Shown piece after piece: positions 48,689-56,729 of a stretch of 64,000 bases of DNA. The notes below the pieces were generated by a model that made no database searches, was not told the origin of the DNA, and saw only the letters and a list, made by a program, of their open reading frames with translations. The DNA lies in assembly GCA_963838795.1 (NCBI GenBank), contig CAWISL010000005.1, positions 124,001-188,000 of the forward strand, in the 5' to 3' direction. Numbering within the stretch: the stretch's first letter is position 1; every line of letters begins with the position of its first letter. A program made the translations under genes and the position numbers. This stretch comes from JAIBJN01 sp963838795. GTDB taxonomy: Bacteria > Actinomycetota > Thermoleophilia > Gaiellales > Gaiellaceae.

Positions 48689-48952
48689 TCAGACGAGCAC
48701 GAACGCGAGCAGGCCGCCGAGGAGCGCGTAGAAGACGACGGCCTCGGTGAGAGCGAAGCCGAGCCACTGGATGCCGGTCAGCTCCCCGCGAAGCTCGGGC
48801 TGCCGGGCGACCGCCTGGATCATGGAGCCGAAGATCGTGCCGATGCCGATGCCGGCGCCCACGGCGCCGAGCCCGACGCCGACCCCGAAGGCGATCGCCT
48901 TCCCGAGGTCGGCCAGGCCAGCGTCCGTGGTCTGTGCGAGCAGGATGTCCAC
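48689..48952 (-). CDS. atpE: F1Fo ATP synthase subunit c
   Basis: 87 residues, two helices. Helix 1 carries the glycine-rich packing motif GLGAVGAGIGIG (27-38), the polar loop is RQPEL (50-54), and the proton-carrying carboxylate is Glu70 in FALTEAVVFYALL. Helix 1 lacks the Gln/Glu and helix 2 lacks the Ser/Thr after Glu that mark sodium-type rings, so proton coupling is predicted. Confidence 0.95.
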   Translation of the reverse strand: MDILLAQTTDAGLADLGKAIAFGVGVGLGAVGAGIGIGTIFGSMIQAVARQPELRGELTGIQWLGFALTEAVVFYALLGGLLAFVLV

Positions 48953-48961
48953 TGTCCCTCC

Positions 48962-49792
48962 TTAGTGTTCCGGTTCGATGGCTGCGCCGATGTAGATGGC
49001 CGAGAGCAGGGCGAAGACGAAGGCCTGGATCGTGACGACGATGCCGACCTCGAAGAGGTAGATGGCCGTTCCGATCACCACCGAGAACGGGATCAGCCAC
49101 CAGGCCGAGAAGATGAAGATCAGGCCGAGCATGACGAGGATCAGCATGTGGCCCGCGAGCATGTTGGCGAAGAGCCGCACCGAGAGCGAGATCAGGCGCA
49201 TGAACTGCGAGATCACCTCGAGCGGGACGATCAGGGCCAGCAGCGGCTTGGGCGCCCCCTCGGGGATCCAGCTCTTGAAGTAACGGCCCACCCCGTTGTA
49301 GCGGATGCCCTCGAAGTGAGTGGCGCCGAAGGTGATGAGCGCGAGGGCGAGCGTGACGCTCAGGTTGGCCGTCGCCGCGTAGATCCCCCAGGTCGGCAGC
49401 TCGACGCCGAAGAAGTCGAACTTCTCGTCGGAGAGCGGCAGCGGGATGAAGCCGACGATGTTCAGCACCCAGATGAAGAGGAAGAGCGAGGCAACGTACG
49501 GGAACCAGAGGTGCAGCGCCTTCGAGGGAATGCTCGACTCCGCGATCTGCTCCTGGACGGCCTCGTAGATCGCCTCGCCGGTCGTCTGCCGGCGGTCGGG
49601 TCGGAGCGAGAGGCCGAACCGCATCAGCCAGATCCCCAGCAGGATCGTCAGGAGCCCGCCCAGCCAGAGGTATGCGACCGCCTTGTTGACGGAGAGGTCG
49701 AGCGGCCCGATGTGAATCGGGACCCACTCCTGGAGGACGAACTCGTGCTGCGGGTCGAAGTCGCTCTCGGAGGCGGCGAGCAGGAGGCTCAT
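48962..49792 (-). CDS. atpB: F1Fo ATP synthase subunit a
   Basis: 276 residues with five to six membrane helices. The essential arginine is in LISLSVRLFANMLAGHML, and the late helix EVGIVVTIQAFVFALLSAIYIGAA is typical. Proton channel subunit. The ATG overlaps the stop of the preceding atpI-like gene. Confidence 0.95.
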   Translation of the reverse strand: MSLLLAASESDFDPQHEFVLQEWVPIHIGPLDLSVNKAVAYLWLGGLLTILLGIWLMRFGLSLRPDRRQTTGEAIYEAVQEQIAESSIPSKALHLWFPYVASLFLFIWVLNIVGFIPLPLSDEKFDFFGVELPTWGIYAATANLSVTLALALITFGATHFEGIRYNGVGRYFKSWIPEGAPKPLLALIVPLEVISQFMRLISLSVRLFANMLAGHMLILVMLGLIFIFSAWWLIPFSVVIGTAIYLFEVGIVVTIQAFVFALLSAIYIGAAIEPEH

Positions 49793-50184
49793 CGCCGCGG
49801 GCTCCCGGAGAAGTAGATGGCAAGGCTCGTGATCAGCTCGGCGCTGTACGCGGCCGCGTAGGTGAGCGCGCCGGCGAGGGCGAGCGACGGGTTCGCCACC
49901 GCGACGGCGAGCAGGATCAGGACGAGCGCGATCCCGCGGCCCATCATCCCGAAGGCCGCCACCCCGGAGCCGCGGAGCGTAGGCTCGCCGATCCCCGCCT
50001 TCCCGAGCAGGAGCCCGACGACCTGGCTACCGGCCCAGAGGAGCGCGCCGAGCGCCCACCCGCGGACGTCCCAGCCGGCGAGGAGGAAGATCGGAAGAGC
50101 GAGTGCGACGACGGCGCCGCCCACGAGGACGGGCATGCGCCGGTCCGGCATGGGACGCGGCGTGAGCAGCGCCCCGGGAGTCAC
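49789..50184 (-). CDS. AtpI-like small membrane protein at the head of the atp operon
   Basis: 131 residues from GTG 50184; an internal Met12 is an alternative start. Four hydrophobic segments (about 18-38, 42-62, 78-97, 101-125) and a basic C-terminus. Position, size and topology match AtpI, the assembly factor or Mg-channel-like protein at the start of many atp operons, though sequence conservation in this family is too low for certainty. Coupled to atpB by a 4-base overlap. Confidence 0.7.
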   Translation of the reverse strand: MTPGALLTPRPMPDRRMPVLVGGAVVALALPIFLLAGWDVRGWALGALLWAGSQVVGLLLGKAGIGEPTLRGSGVAAFGMMGRGIALVLILLAVAVANPSLALAGALTYAAAYSAELITSLAIYFSGSPRR

Positions 50185-50304
50185 GGGGCGTCCGAGCGAC
50201 GGACGAGGGCGGCCACGACGGCATGCATCTTATTCGGAGACAGGGTATCAGTCCGAGAGGCGAGTTCGTAACAGTGCTTTGGCTTGTTTTGAGCCGTTCT
50301 CAGG
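50185..50304 (-). promoter_or_regulatory. Intergenic region upstream of the atp operon
   Basis: 120 bases, AT-richer than the flanks. On the - strand TTACGA (50259-50254) and TACCCT (50235-50230 region) with about 18 bases between them, or TAAGAT at 50232-50227, are weak -35/-10 candidates. No terminator hairpin with a T-tract is visible after the decarboxylase gene. This is the most likely site for the atp promoter. Confidence 0.4.
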
Positions 50305-51723
50305 CTACTTTGTGCCGACGAGCCGTCGCGCGCCGAGCTCGCGCAGGACATCGACGAAGAGGTCAACGTCGGGCTCGCGCGTACGCCAGTTCACGATCGC
50401 GGGGCGGAAGGCGACCTTGCCGCCGAATCTCGTCGTCCCCACGTAGACCCGGCCGTCGGCGAGCACGTCCTCGCCGAGGCGGGCGTTGACCGCGTCCAGC
50501 TCCCGCTCGGGGACGCCGGGTGGGCGATAGCGAAAGCAGACGATGTTGAGGGGAACCTCGGCGAGCCGCTCGAGGTCGGGGGCCTCGTCCACGAGGCCCG
50601 CGAGTCGCTGAGCCAGGTCGAGGTGCCGCTCGACCATCTCCCGGTAGCCGGAGCGCCCCCACGCCCGAAGCGCGGCCCAGACCGCCAGCGAGCGCGCGCG
50701 CTGCGACGACTCCGGCGTCAGGTAGCCGTAGGTTGGCTCGGGCTCCCCGGATGGCAGGTAGGCCGCCGTGAGCGTGAAGACCTTGGCGAGCAGGCCGAGG
50801 TCGCGGACGAAGGCGAAGCCGCAGTCGTACGGGACGTTGAGCCATTTGTGCCCGTCGGCGATGAGGGAGTCCGCACGCTCCACCCCCTCGGCCAGCGCCG
50901 CCGAGCGCGGCGAGACGCGCGCGAAGAGGCCGAACGCCCCGTCGACATGCAGCCAGGCGCGATGCTTCTCGGCCATGTCGGCAAGTGCCGGGAGGGGGTC
51001 GAACTCGCCGGCGTTCACGTCTCCCGCGTTCCCCACGATGATCGCCGGCGCGCCGCCGAGGTCCCGCAGCGCCCGCTCCAGCGCGGCCAGATCGATCCGT
51101 CCGACCTCGTCGCGCACGAAGGTCTGCACCGAGGCGCGGCCGACCCCGAGCATCGAGAGGGCCTTCGTCGCGCTCGTGTGGATCAGCCCGCTCGAAAACA
51201 CAGGCACCGGCGGGAGCCCGGCCATCCCGTCGGCGCCGATGTCGCGCCCGTGCTCTTCGCCCCACCACTGCCGCCCCGCGGCGAGGCCCATCAAGTTCGC
51301 GGTCGTCGCGCCGCTCGTGAGCGCCCCTCCCCACCCGGCCGGAAGGTCGAACAGCTCCTTCAGCCAGCCGACCGCGACGGTCTCGAGCCGCGTTCCGAGG
51401 GGCGAGCCCACCCAGCTGAAGGCGTTCTGGTCGAGCGCGGTCGCCAGCCAGTCGGCGCCCAGGGCGGCCGGCGTCACACCGCCGGTGACGAAGTGGAAGA
51501 AGCGGGGGCCGGAGGACGCCGTCGCGGCGTCGAGGCCGGCGGCGAGCTCGTCGAGGGCCTCGACCGCGCCCGAGCCCTGCTCGGGGAGCGCCCCGCCGAA
51601 GCGGTCGACCACCTCGTCGGCGCCCTCGGGCAGCACCGGGCGCTCGTCCAGCCCGTCGAGCCAGGCCGAGGCCTCGGCGAACGCGCGCTCGGCCGCCGCC
51701 GCCGTCTCGTCCCGCCGGATCAT
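50305..51723 (-). CDS. PLP-dependent decarboxylase (group II, aromatic amino acid / glutamate type)
   Basis: 472 residues from ATG 51723, overlapping the stop of the glycosyltransferase gene (ATGA). Signature SLIADGHKWLNVPYDCGFAFVRD includes the PLP-binding Lys; HVDGAFGLFAR (cofactor Asp), LTSGATTANLMGLAAGR and SSGLIHTSATKALSMLG are typical of pyridoxal_deC. The GGVTPAALGADWL N-terminal part resembles aromatic-amino-acid-decarboxylase-like proteins. Substrate not predictable. Confidence 0.9.
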   Translation of the reverse strand: MIRRDETAAAAERAFAEASAWLDGLDERPVLPEGADEVVDRFGGALPEQGSGAVEALDELAAGLDAATASSGPRFFHFVTGGVTPAALGADWLATALDQNAFSWVGSPLGTRLETVAVGWLKELFDLPAGWGGALTSGATTANLMGLAAGRQWWGEEHGRDIGADGMAGLPPVPVFSSGLIHTSATKALSMLGVGRASVQTFVRDEVGRIDLAALERALRDLGGAPAIIVGNAGDVNAGEFDPLPALADMAEKHRAWLHVDGAFGLFARVSPRSAALAEGVERADSLIADGHKWLNVPYDCGFAFVRDLGLLAKVFTLTAAYLPSGEPEPTYGYLTPESSQRARSLAVWAALRAWGRSGYREMVERHLDLAQRLAGLVDEAPDLERLAEVPLNIVCFRYRPPGVPERELDAVNARLGEDVLADGRVYVGTTRFGGKVAFRPAIVNWRTREPDVDLFVDVLRELGARRLVGTK

Positions 51724-52859
51724 GCGGTCTTGCGCTGCTCCGCCGCGGCGGGCTCCTCCGCCTGCCGACGCCCCGCCCAGGCCCGCAGGCGAGGCACCTT
51801 CAGGATCTCGAGCACGTAGACAATGTAGAGCGAGGTGCCGGCCACGACGAAGGCGATCGTCGCGACGAGGACGGTCGGCCAGAGATGCCAGTCGCCGTGT
51901 GCGCGGAAGGGGACGAAGCGCGTGGCGAGCGCGGCACCGGCCAGGATCGCGCACCAGGCCCACAGGTACGTCACCGTGCGACGCTGTGAGAAGCCGCGGC
52001 GGAGGAAGCGATGGTGGAAGTGCGACTGGTCGGGCGCGAAGACGCGCTCGCCGTGCCGGAGCCGGCGGGCGACGACGAAGGAGCTATCGAGGATGGGGAC
52101 GGCGAGGACGAAGAGCGGGAAGAAGAGGGCGACGCTCGCCGCCGTCTTCAGCGTCCCCTGGATGGCCACCGCGGCGAGCGTGAACCCCAAGAGCAGCGAG
52201 CCCGAGTCGCCCATGAAGATCCGCGCCGGGTAGAAGTTGTGCCGGAGGAAGCCGAGGCACGCGCCGGCGACGATCGCCGAGAGCACGGCCGCCTCCGGGC
52301 GCCCGAGCGAGAGCGAGATGACCGCGAACGTCGCGCCCGCGATCGCGCATACCCCGGCCGCGAGCCCGTCGAGGCCGTCGAGGAAGTTGACCATGTTCAT
52401 GATCGCGACGATCCAGACGATCGAGACGAAGACGCCGAGCCACGTCGGGAGCTCGTGGACGCCGATGATCGGAAGCGTGAAGCGGTCGATCGTGACGCCG
52501 GCCTGGACGGCGATCCCCGCGGCTCCGAGCTGGCCGGCGAGCTTTGCCCACCAAGGCAGGCCGCGGAGGTCGTCGACCACGCCGACCGTCGTGGCGAGGG
52601 CGGCGCCGAGCAGGATCCCCCGGTAGGCGGGCGTCAGCTCGAGGAAGGCGAGCGCAGGGACGAAGATCCCGAAAAAGATCGCGATGCCGCCCAGGCGTGG
52701 GACGGCGCGGAGGTGCAGGCGGCGCCGGTCGCCCGGCTCGTCGACGACGCCGAGCATGCGGGCCATCCGCCCGACCGCGGGGGTGAGCACGAGCACGGTC
52801 CCGAGCGCCACGAGGAAGCCCCAGAGAACGTCCGTATGCGCCGTGAACGCGTTCCACAT
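51720..52859 (-). CDS. Undecaprenyl-phosphate sugar-1-phosphate transferase (WecA/TagO-like, glycosyltransferase 4 family)
   Basis: 379 residues with about ten membrane helices. Conserved cytoplasmic motifs: RRLHLRAVPRLGGIAIF, TTVGVVDDLRGLPW (Asp-Asp), NMVNFLDGLDGLAAG, IFMGDSGSLLLGF and the HHRFLRRGFSQRR loop. Transfers a sugar phosphate (often GlcNAc-1-P) from UDP-sugar to the lipid carrier, starting cell-wall glycopolymer synthesis; the LCP protein of this window would act at the other end of that pathway. Confidence 0.93.
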   Translation of the reverse strand: MWNAFTAHTDVLWGFLVALGTVLVLTPAVGRMARMLGVVDEPGDRRRLHLRAVPRLGGIAIFFGIFVPALAFLELTPAYRGILLGAALATTVGVVDDLRGLPWWAKLAGQLGAAGIAVQAGVTIDRFTLPIIGVHELPTWLGVFVSIVWIVAIMNMVNFLDGLDGLAAGVCAIAGATFAVISLSLGRPEAAVLSAIVAGACLGFLRHNFYPARIFMGDSGSLLLGFTLAAVAIQGTLKTAASVALFFPLFVLAVPILDSSFVVARRLRHGERVFAPDQSHFHHRFLRRGFSQRRTVTYLWAWCAILAGAALATRFVPFRAHGDWHLWPTVLVATIAFVVAGTSLYIVYVLEILKVPRLRAWAGRRQAEEPAAAEQRKTA

Positions 52860-52881
52860 GGCCTTAGCGGGCCTTCACGAG

Positions 52882-53523
52882 CTACTTCGTCCCGTAGAGG
52901 CGGTCGCCTGCGTCGCCGAGCCCCGGCACGATGTAGCCGCGCTCGTCGAGCCCGCGGTCGATCGAGGCGACGACGACGTGGACGTCCGAGTGCGCGGCGT
53001 GCAACCGCTCCAATCCCTCGGGCGCCGCGATGATGGCGATCATCCGCACCGAGTGCGCGCCGGCCCGCTTGAGGATCTCCACGGCGGCCGCCGTCGAGTT
53101 ACCCGTAGCCAGCATCGGGTCGAGCAGGATCACGTCCCGCTCGGCCACGTCGGCAGGCAGCTTCACGTAGTACTCGACCGGCTGAAGCGTCTCCTCGTTT
53201 CGGTACAGGCCGATGAACCCAACGCGGGCGGCAGTCACGAGCGAGAGGACCCCGTCGAGCATCCCGATGCCGGCGCGGAGGATCGGGACGACGGCCACCT
53301 TCTTGCCGGAGATCCTCGGCACCGTCATGCGCTCGAGCGGCGTGGCGATCTCGACTTCCTCGACCGCGAGCTCCTTCGTCACCTCGTACGTGAGGAGCAC
53401 CGCGAGCTCGTTGACGAGCTGCCGGAAGAACTGCGTCGGAGTCTCCTGGTCTCGCAGCAGCCCGAGCTTGTGCTGGACGAGCGGGTGGTGGACGACCGTC
53501 ACCCGCTCGGTGGTGACGCTCAC
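52882..53523 (-). CDS. upp: Uracil phosphoribosyltransferase
   Basis: 213 residues from GTG 53523, overlapping the glyA stop (GTGA); the frame is open further upstream inside glyA without homology. VVHHPLVQHKLGLLRDQ-type N-terminus, VPILRAGIGMLDGV, the PRPP loop LLDPMLATGNSTAAAV, and C-terminal YIVPGLGDAGDRLYGT are characteristic. Pyrimidine salvage: uracil plus PRPP to UMP. Confidence 0.95.
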   Translation of the reverse strand: MSVTTERVTVVHHPLVQHKLGLLRDQETPTQFFRQLVNELAVLLTYEVTKELAVEEVEIATPLERMTVPRISGKKVAVVPILRAGIGMLDGVLSLVTAARVGFIGLYRNEETLQPVEYYVKLPADVAERDVILLDPMLATGNSTAAAVEILKRAGAHSVRMIAIIAAPEGLERLHAAHSDVHVVVASIDRGLDERGYIVPGLGDAGDRLYGTK

Positions 53524-54818
53524 GCGACGTACTCCGGGTAACCGCGGTAGCCGGGGTAGAGCGGCCGCCGCTCGCAGAGGGCGGCGCTGCGGGCACGCAT
53601 CGCGCCCCGGTCGCCGTCGCCTAGGGCCCCGGTGATGATCGCTCCCACCTCGCGGAGGTCGTCCTCGTCGAAGCCGCGCATGGTCACGGCCGGGGTGCCG
53701 AGCCGGATTCCGGACGCCTCCATCGGCGGACGCTCGTCGAAGGGCACCGTGTTTCGATTCGCCGTGATGTGCACCTCGTGCAGGCGCTCTTCCGCCGCGC
53801 GGCCCGTCCAGTCGCTGCGGCGCAGGTCGACCTGGACGAGGTGCGTGTCCGTGCCGCCGGTGAGAAGGTCGAAGCCGCCCTCGACCAGCGAGGCGGCGAG
53901 CGCGTCGGCGTTCGCGCGGATTTGGCCCTGATAGGCGCGGAAGGCCTCGGTGGCCGCGATCTTGAAGCACGTGGCCTTCGCCGCGATGACATGCAGCAGC
54001 GGGCCGCCCTGCATGCCGGGAAAGACCGCCTTGTCGATCGCGCCGGCGTGCTCCTCCTTGCAGAGGACGAACCCGGCGCGCGGGCCGGCGAGCGTCTTGT
54101 GGCTCGTCGAGGTGACGAAGTCGCAGTGCGGCACCGGATTCGGGTGAAGGCCGGCGGCCACGAGCCCGGCGATGTGAGCCATGTCGCAGAGGAGCAGCGC
54201 CCCTACCTCGTCGGCGATCTCGCGGAAGCGCTCGGCCTCGATCGTGCGCGGGTAGGCCGAGGCGCCGCAAACGATGAGCTTCGGCCGGCGCTCCTGCGCC
54301 AACCGCCGCACCTCGTCGAAGTCGATCAGCCCCGTCTCGCGATCGACCCCGTAGCCGACGACGTCGTAGAGCTTGCCGGAGAAGTTGACCTTGAGGCCGT
54401 GCGTCAGGTGCCCGCCGTGGTCGAGCCGCATGGCGAGGATCGTGTCGCCCGGCTGGAGCGAGCTGAAGTACACGGCCATGTTCGTCTGCGCCCCGGCGTG
54501 CGGCTGCACGTTGGCGTGCTCGGCGCCGAAGAGCGCTTTCGCGCGGTCGATGGCGAGCTGCTCGATCTCGTCGACGACCTCGCAGCCGCCGTAGTAGCGG
54601 CGGCCCGGGTAGCCCTCCGCGTACTTGTTCGTCGCCACGCTTCCGACGGCCTCGAACATCGAGGGCCAGGTGAAGTTCTCCGAGGCGATCAGCTCGATCG
54701 TGCCCCGCTGGCGCTCGAGCTCGCGGCCGATCAGCTCGACGAGGTCAGGGTCGACGTCCGCGAGCGCGGCGCGCCGCAGCTCCTCGAGCGTCTCCACCGC
54801 AACGGCCATCGGTGCCAC
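53520..54818 (-). CDS. glyA: Serine hydroxymethyltransferase
   Basis: 432 residues; start at 54818 or Met4. GTIELIASENFTWPSM, YPGRRYYGGCEVVDEIE, and the PLP Lys in VTSTSHKTLAGPRAGF are present, with GTPAVTMRGFDEDDL near the C-terminus. Interconverts serine and glycine, charging tetrahydrofolate with the C1 unit that MetH later uses. Divergent from the small membrane protein at 54880. Confidence 0.96.
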   Translation of the reverse strand: MAPMAVAVETLEELRRAALADVDPDLVELIGRELERQRGTIELIASENFTWPSMFEAVGSVATNKYAEGYPGRRYYGGCEVVDEIEQLAIDRAKALFGAEHANVQPHAGAQTNMAVYFSSLQPGDTILAMRLDHGGHLTHGLKVNFSGKLYDVVGYGVDRETGLIDFDEVRRLAQERRPKLIVCGASAYPRTIEAERFREIADEVGALLLCDMAHIAGLVAAGLHPNPVPHCDFVTSTSHKTLAGPRAGFVLCKEEHAGAIDKAVFPGMQGGPLLHVIAAKATCFKIAATEAFRAYQGQIRANADALAASLVEGGFDLLTGGTDTHLVQVDLRRSDWTGRAAEERLHEVHITANRNTVPFDERPPMEASGIRLGTPAVTMRGFDEDDLREVGAIITGALGDGDRGAMRARSAALCERRPLYPGYRGYPEYVA

Positions 54819-54879
54819 TCTAGTGCACGCCGCCGCCCTGGACGGGCGCGCTGTTCCGTGGCATGGTCAGTGCGTGGGG

Positions 54880-55164
54880 ATGGTGGGGATCCTGGCCCTT
54901 GCGGCTCTCGTCGTCGTTCCGCTGCTGCGTGAGTACGCGGACTTTCGCCGTGCCTGGGGAGTCGGGCGCCTGGCCGCGCTCGGGCTGACCGGGCTCGTCG
55001 TTCCGGCCGTCGCCGTGGGACTGGCCGTAGCGATGCCGTTCGCCGCGTGGCCGTTCGTGCAGTGGGGGGTGACGGTGGCGGCGGCGCTGGCCGCGTACTC
55101 GCTGGCCGTGCGCGCCGTCCGAGAGGCTATCGAGCCGCGGCGAGCGCCGCAGCGGCCGCGCTGA
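54880..55164 (+). CDS. Hypothetical small membrane protein
   Basis: 94 residues from ATG 54880 (GTG 54874 adds two). Three hydrophobic segments (about 2-16, 30-50, 55-75) with charged residues between and a basic, arginine/proline-rich C-terminus. The frame is open further upstream as antisense to glyA, which is not counted. It is divergent from glyA and its last 38 bases overlap the convergent tsaC gene. I recognise no family; hydrophobic periodicity and GC3 bias support coding. Confidence 0.55.
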   Translation: MVGILALAALVVVPLLREYADFRRAWGVGRLAALGLTGLVVPAVAVGLAVAMPFAAWPFVQWGVTVAAALAAYSLAVRAVREAIEPRRAPQRPR

Positions 55165-55735
55165 GCGCTTCCTCCGCGGGGACGAGGCCCTCGCGGAGCA
55201 CGGTCGGCTCGGCCCCGGTGAGATCGAGGACCGTCGACGGCGACCCCGGGAGCTCTCCCGCGTCGACCACGGCGCCGCAGCTGTCGAGGATCTCCTCGGC
55301 GATGTCCTCGCGGCGGGCAGGGTCGGGCTGCCCGTGGAGGTTCGCGCTCGTGGCCGCGACCGCACCCACTCCTCGCACCACGTCGGCGGCCTCCGTCGAC
55401 AGGATCGGGACGCGGACGCCGATGGTCTCCGGCCTCGTCCCGGTGAGCCAGCGGAAGCGCCGCGCCGGGTTGGGGAGGATGAGGGTGTAGGGGCCGGGCA
55501 GGAGCGCCCGGGCGACGACTGCGCCCCGGCCGCGGGCCTCCGGCACGGCGTCGAGAATCGCGTCCAGGTCGGCGGCGAGCAGTTGGATCGGCATCGTCTC
55601 CGGCCGCCGCTTCGCGGCGAAGAGCCGCAGGCAGGGCCGCTCCCGGTAGGCATCCGCGCAGAGCCCGTACACCGTGTCCGTCGGGAGCACGACAAGCTGC
55701 CCCGCCCGCAACGCCGCGACGGCGTCGCCGCTCAC
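55127..55735 (-). CDS. tsaC: L-threonylcarbamoyladenylate synthase (Sua5/YciO/YrdC family)
   Basis: 202 residues, GTG start. Nucleotide-binding motif LPTDTVYGLCADA (residues 17-29), KRRPETMPIQLLA, LPGPYTLIL and GAVAATSANLHGQPDP match the family. Makes threonylcarbamoyl-AMP for the universal t6A tRNA modification. Lies downstream of prmC, the usual order prfA-prmC-tsaC, but with an inverted-repeat element in between. Confidence 0.93.
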   Translation of the reverse strand: MSGDAVAALRAGQLVVLPTDTVYGLCADAYRERPCLRLFAAKRRPETMPIQLLAADLDAILDAVPEARGRGAVVARALLPGPYTLILPNPARRFRWLTGTRPETIGVRVPILSTEAADVVRGVGAVAATSANLHGQPDPARREDIAEEILDSCGAVVDAGELPGSPSTVLDLTGAEPTVLREGLVPAEEALSAAAAALAAAR

Positions 55736-55738
55736 GCC

Positions 55739-55905
55739 TGCCCCCTCCGGGCATGCCCCAGGGTCAGACCCCTGGACATGTCACCAGCCACGTCCGCACC
55801 GCCTGTGCATGGTCGCGGCGCCATGCGAGCCACGGGTGTGCCACATCCACAGCCCTTGTCCTCCGCGGCCACGGCCTGGGTCTGACCCCGGGGCGTGGCC
55901 CCTAG
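55739..55905. repeat. Inverted-repeat-bounded intergenic element 3 between prmC and tsaC
   Basis: About 167 bp; the right end is CTAG (55902-55905), which contains the prmC stop codon, and the left end is less sharp. GGGTCAGACCC (55761-55771) and its exact inverse (55878-55888) lie in longer arms matching at about 20 of 24 positions. The centre holds a GCATGG/CCATGC hairpin (55807-55826). No ORF. GGGTCAGACCC-type palindromes are common in dispersed bacterial repeats; I have no further copy in this window. Confidence 0.7.
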
Positions 55906-56729
55906 GGACAGCGGGCCTCCACGACCCGGTCGCGACCGGCCAGGTCCGGGGTGCAGAGGACGCCCTCGTAGCCGAGTGCCGCCAGGCCCCCGGCTACCTC
56001 GGCGGCCTGGCCGTCGCCGCACTCGAGGACGAGGTGGCCGCCCGCCGCGAGGACGTCGCGCGCCTGGCGCGCGACGCGCTCCCAGACGCGGTCGCCGACG
56101 ACGGCCTCGTATGGCTCGTAGAGCCGGATCTCCGGCTGGAGGGTGTCGTACTCCGAGGCAGGGACGTAGGGCGGGTTCGAGACGACCAGGTCGAAGGGGC
56201 CGGCGACGCCGTCGAGGAGGTCGGCGCGGCGCAGCTCCACCCGGGCGTCCAGGCCGCTGCGGGCCAGGTTCTCGTGCGCGAGCGCCAGCGCAGCCTCCGA
56301 GCTGTCCACCGCCACGACGCGGGCCGCGGCGTGCTCGTCCGCGATGGCAAGCGCGATCGCCCCCGAGCCAGTGCCGACGTCGAGGACACGCGGGGCCTCG
56401 AGCCCTCGCAGGTGGGCGAGGCACCGCTCCACCAGCACCTCCGTCTCCGGCCGCGGCACGAGCGCACGCGCGTCCACGGCCAGCACGAGGCGCCGGAACC
56501 CCCACTCGCCAAGGACGTAGGCGAGCGGCTCGCGGGCGCGCCGTCGGCTCACGAGCAGGCGCAGGCGGCCGAGCTCGGCTGCGCCCAGCGGGCGGCCCGA
56601 CGCGTACAGCTCCGACCTGGAGACGCCGAGCACGTCGGCCACGAGCAGCTCCGCGTCCACGCGGGGCGACGGCACCCCTGCCTCGTCGAGCTCCCGCGCG
56701 ACCCCGTGCACGGCGTCGAGAGGGCTCAC
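55902..56729 (-). CDS. prmC: Peptide chain release factor N5-glutamine methyltransferase
   Basis: 275 residues. SAM-binding VLDVGTGSGAIALAIAD (about 113-129), catalytic NPPYVP motif (about 185) and the N-terminal PrmC helical domain (residues 1-75). Methylates the GGQ glutamine of release factors, whose gene prfA lies directly upstream and overlaps by ATGA. Confidence 0.95.
   Translation of the reverse strand: MSPLDAVHGVARELDEAGVPSPRVDAELLVADVLGVSRSELYASGRPLGAAELGRLRLLVSRRRAREPLAYVLGEWGFRRLVLAVDARALVPRPETEVLVERCLAHLRGLEAPRVLDVGTGSGAIALAIADEHAAARVVAVDSSEAALALAHENLARSGLDARVELRRADLLDGVAGPFDLVVSNPPYVPASEYDTLQPEIRLYEPYEAVVGDRVWERVARQARDVLAAGGHLVLECGDGQAAEVAGGLAALGYEGVLCTPDLAGRDRVVEARCP

Noticed and set aside
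50181..50228. A 15-codon ORF (ATG 50228) overlapping the AtpI-like start as GTGA, possible leader peptide.
   Set aside because: No ribosome binding site, and its ATG overlaps the best -10 candidate; probably chance.
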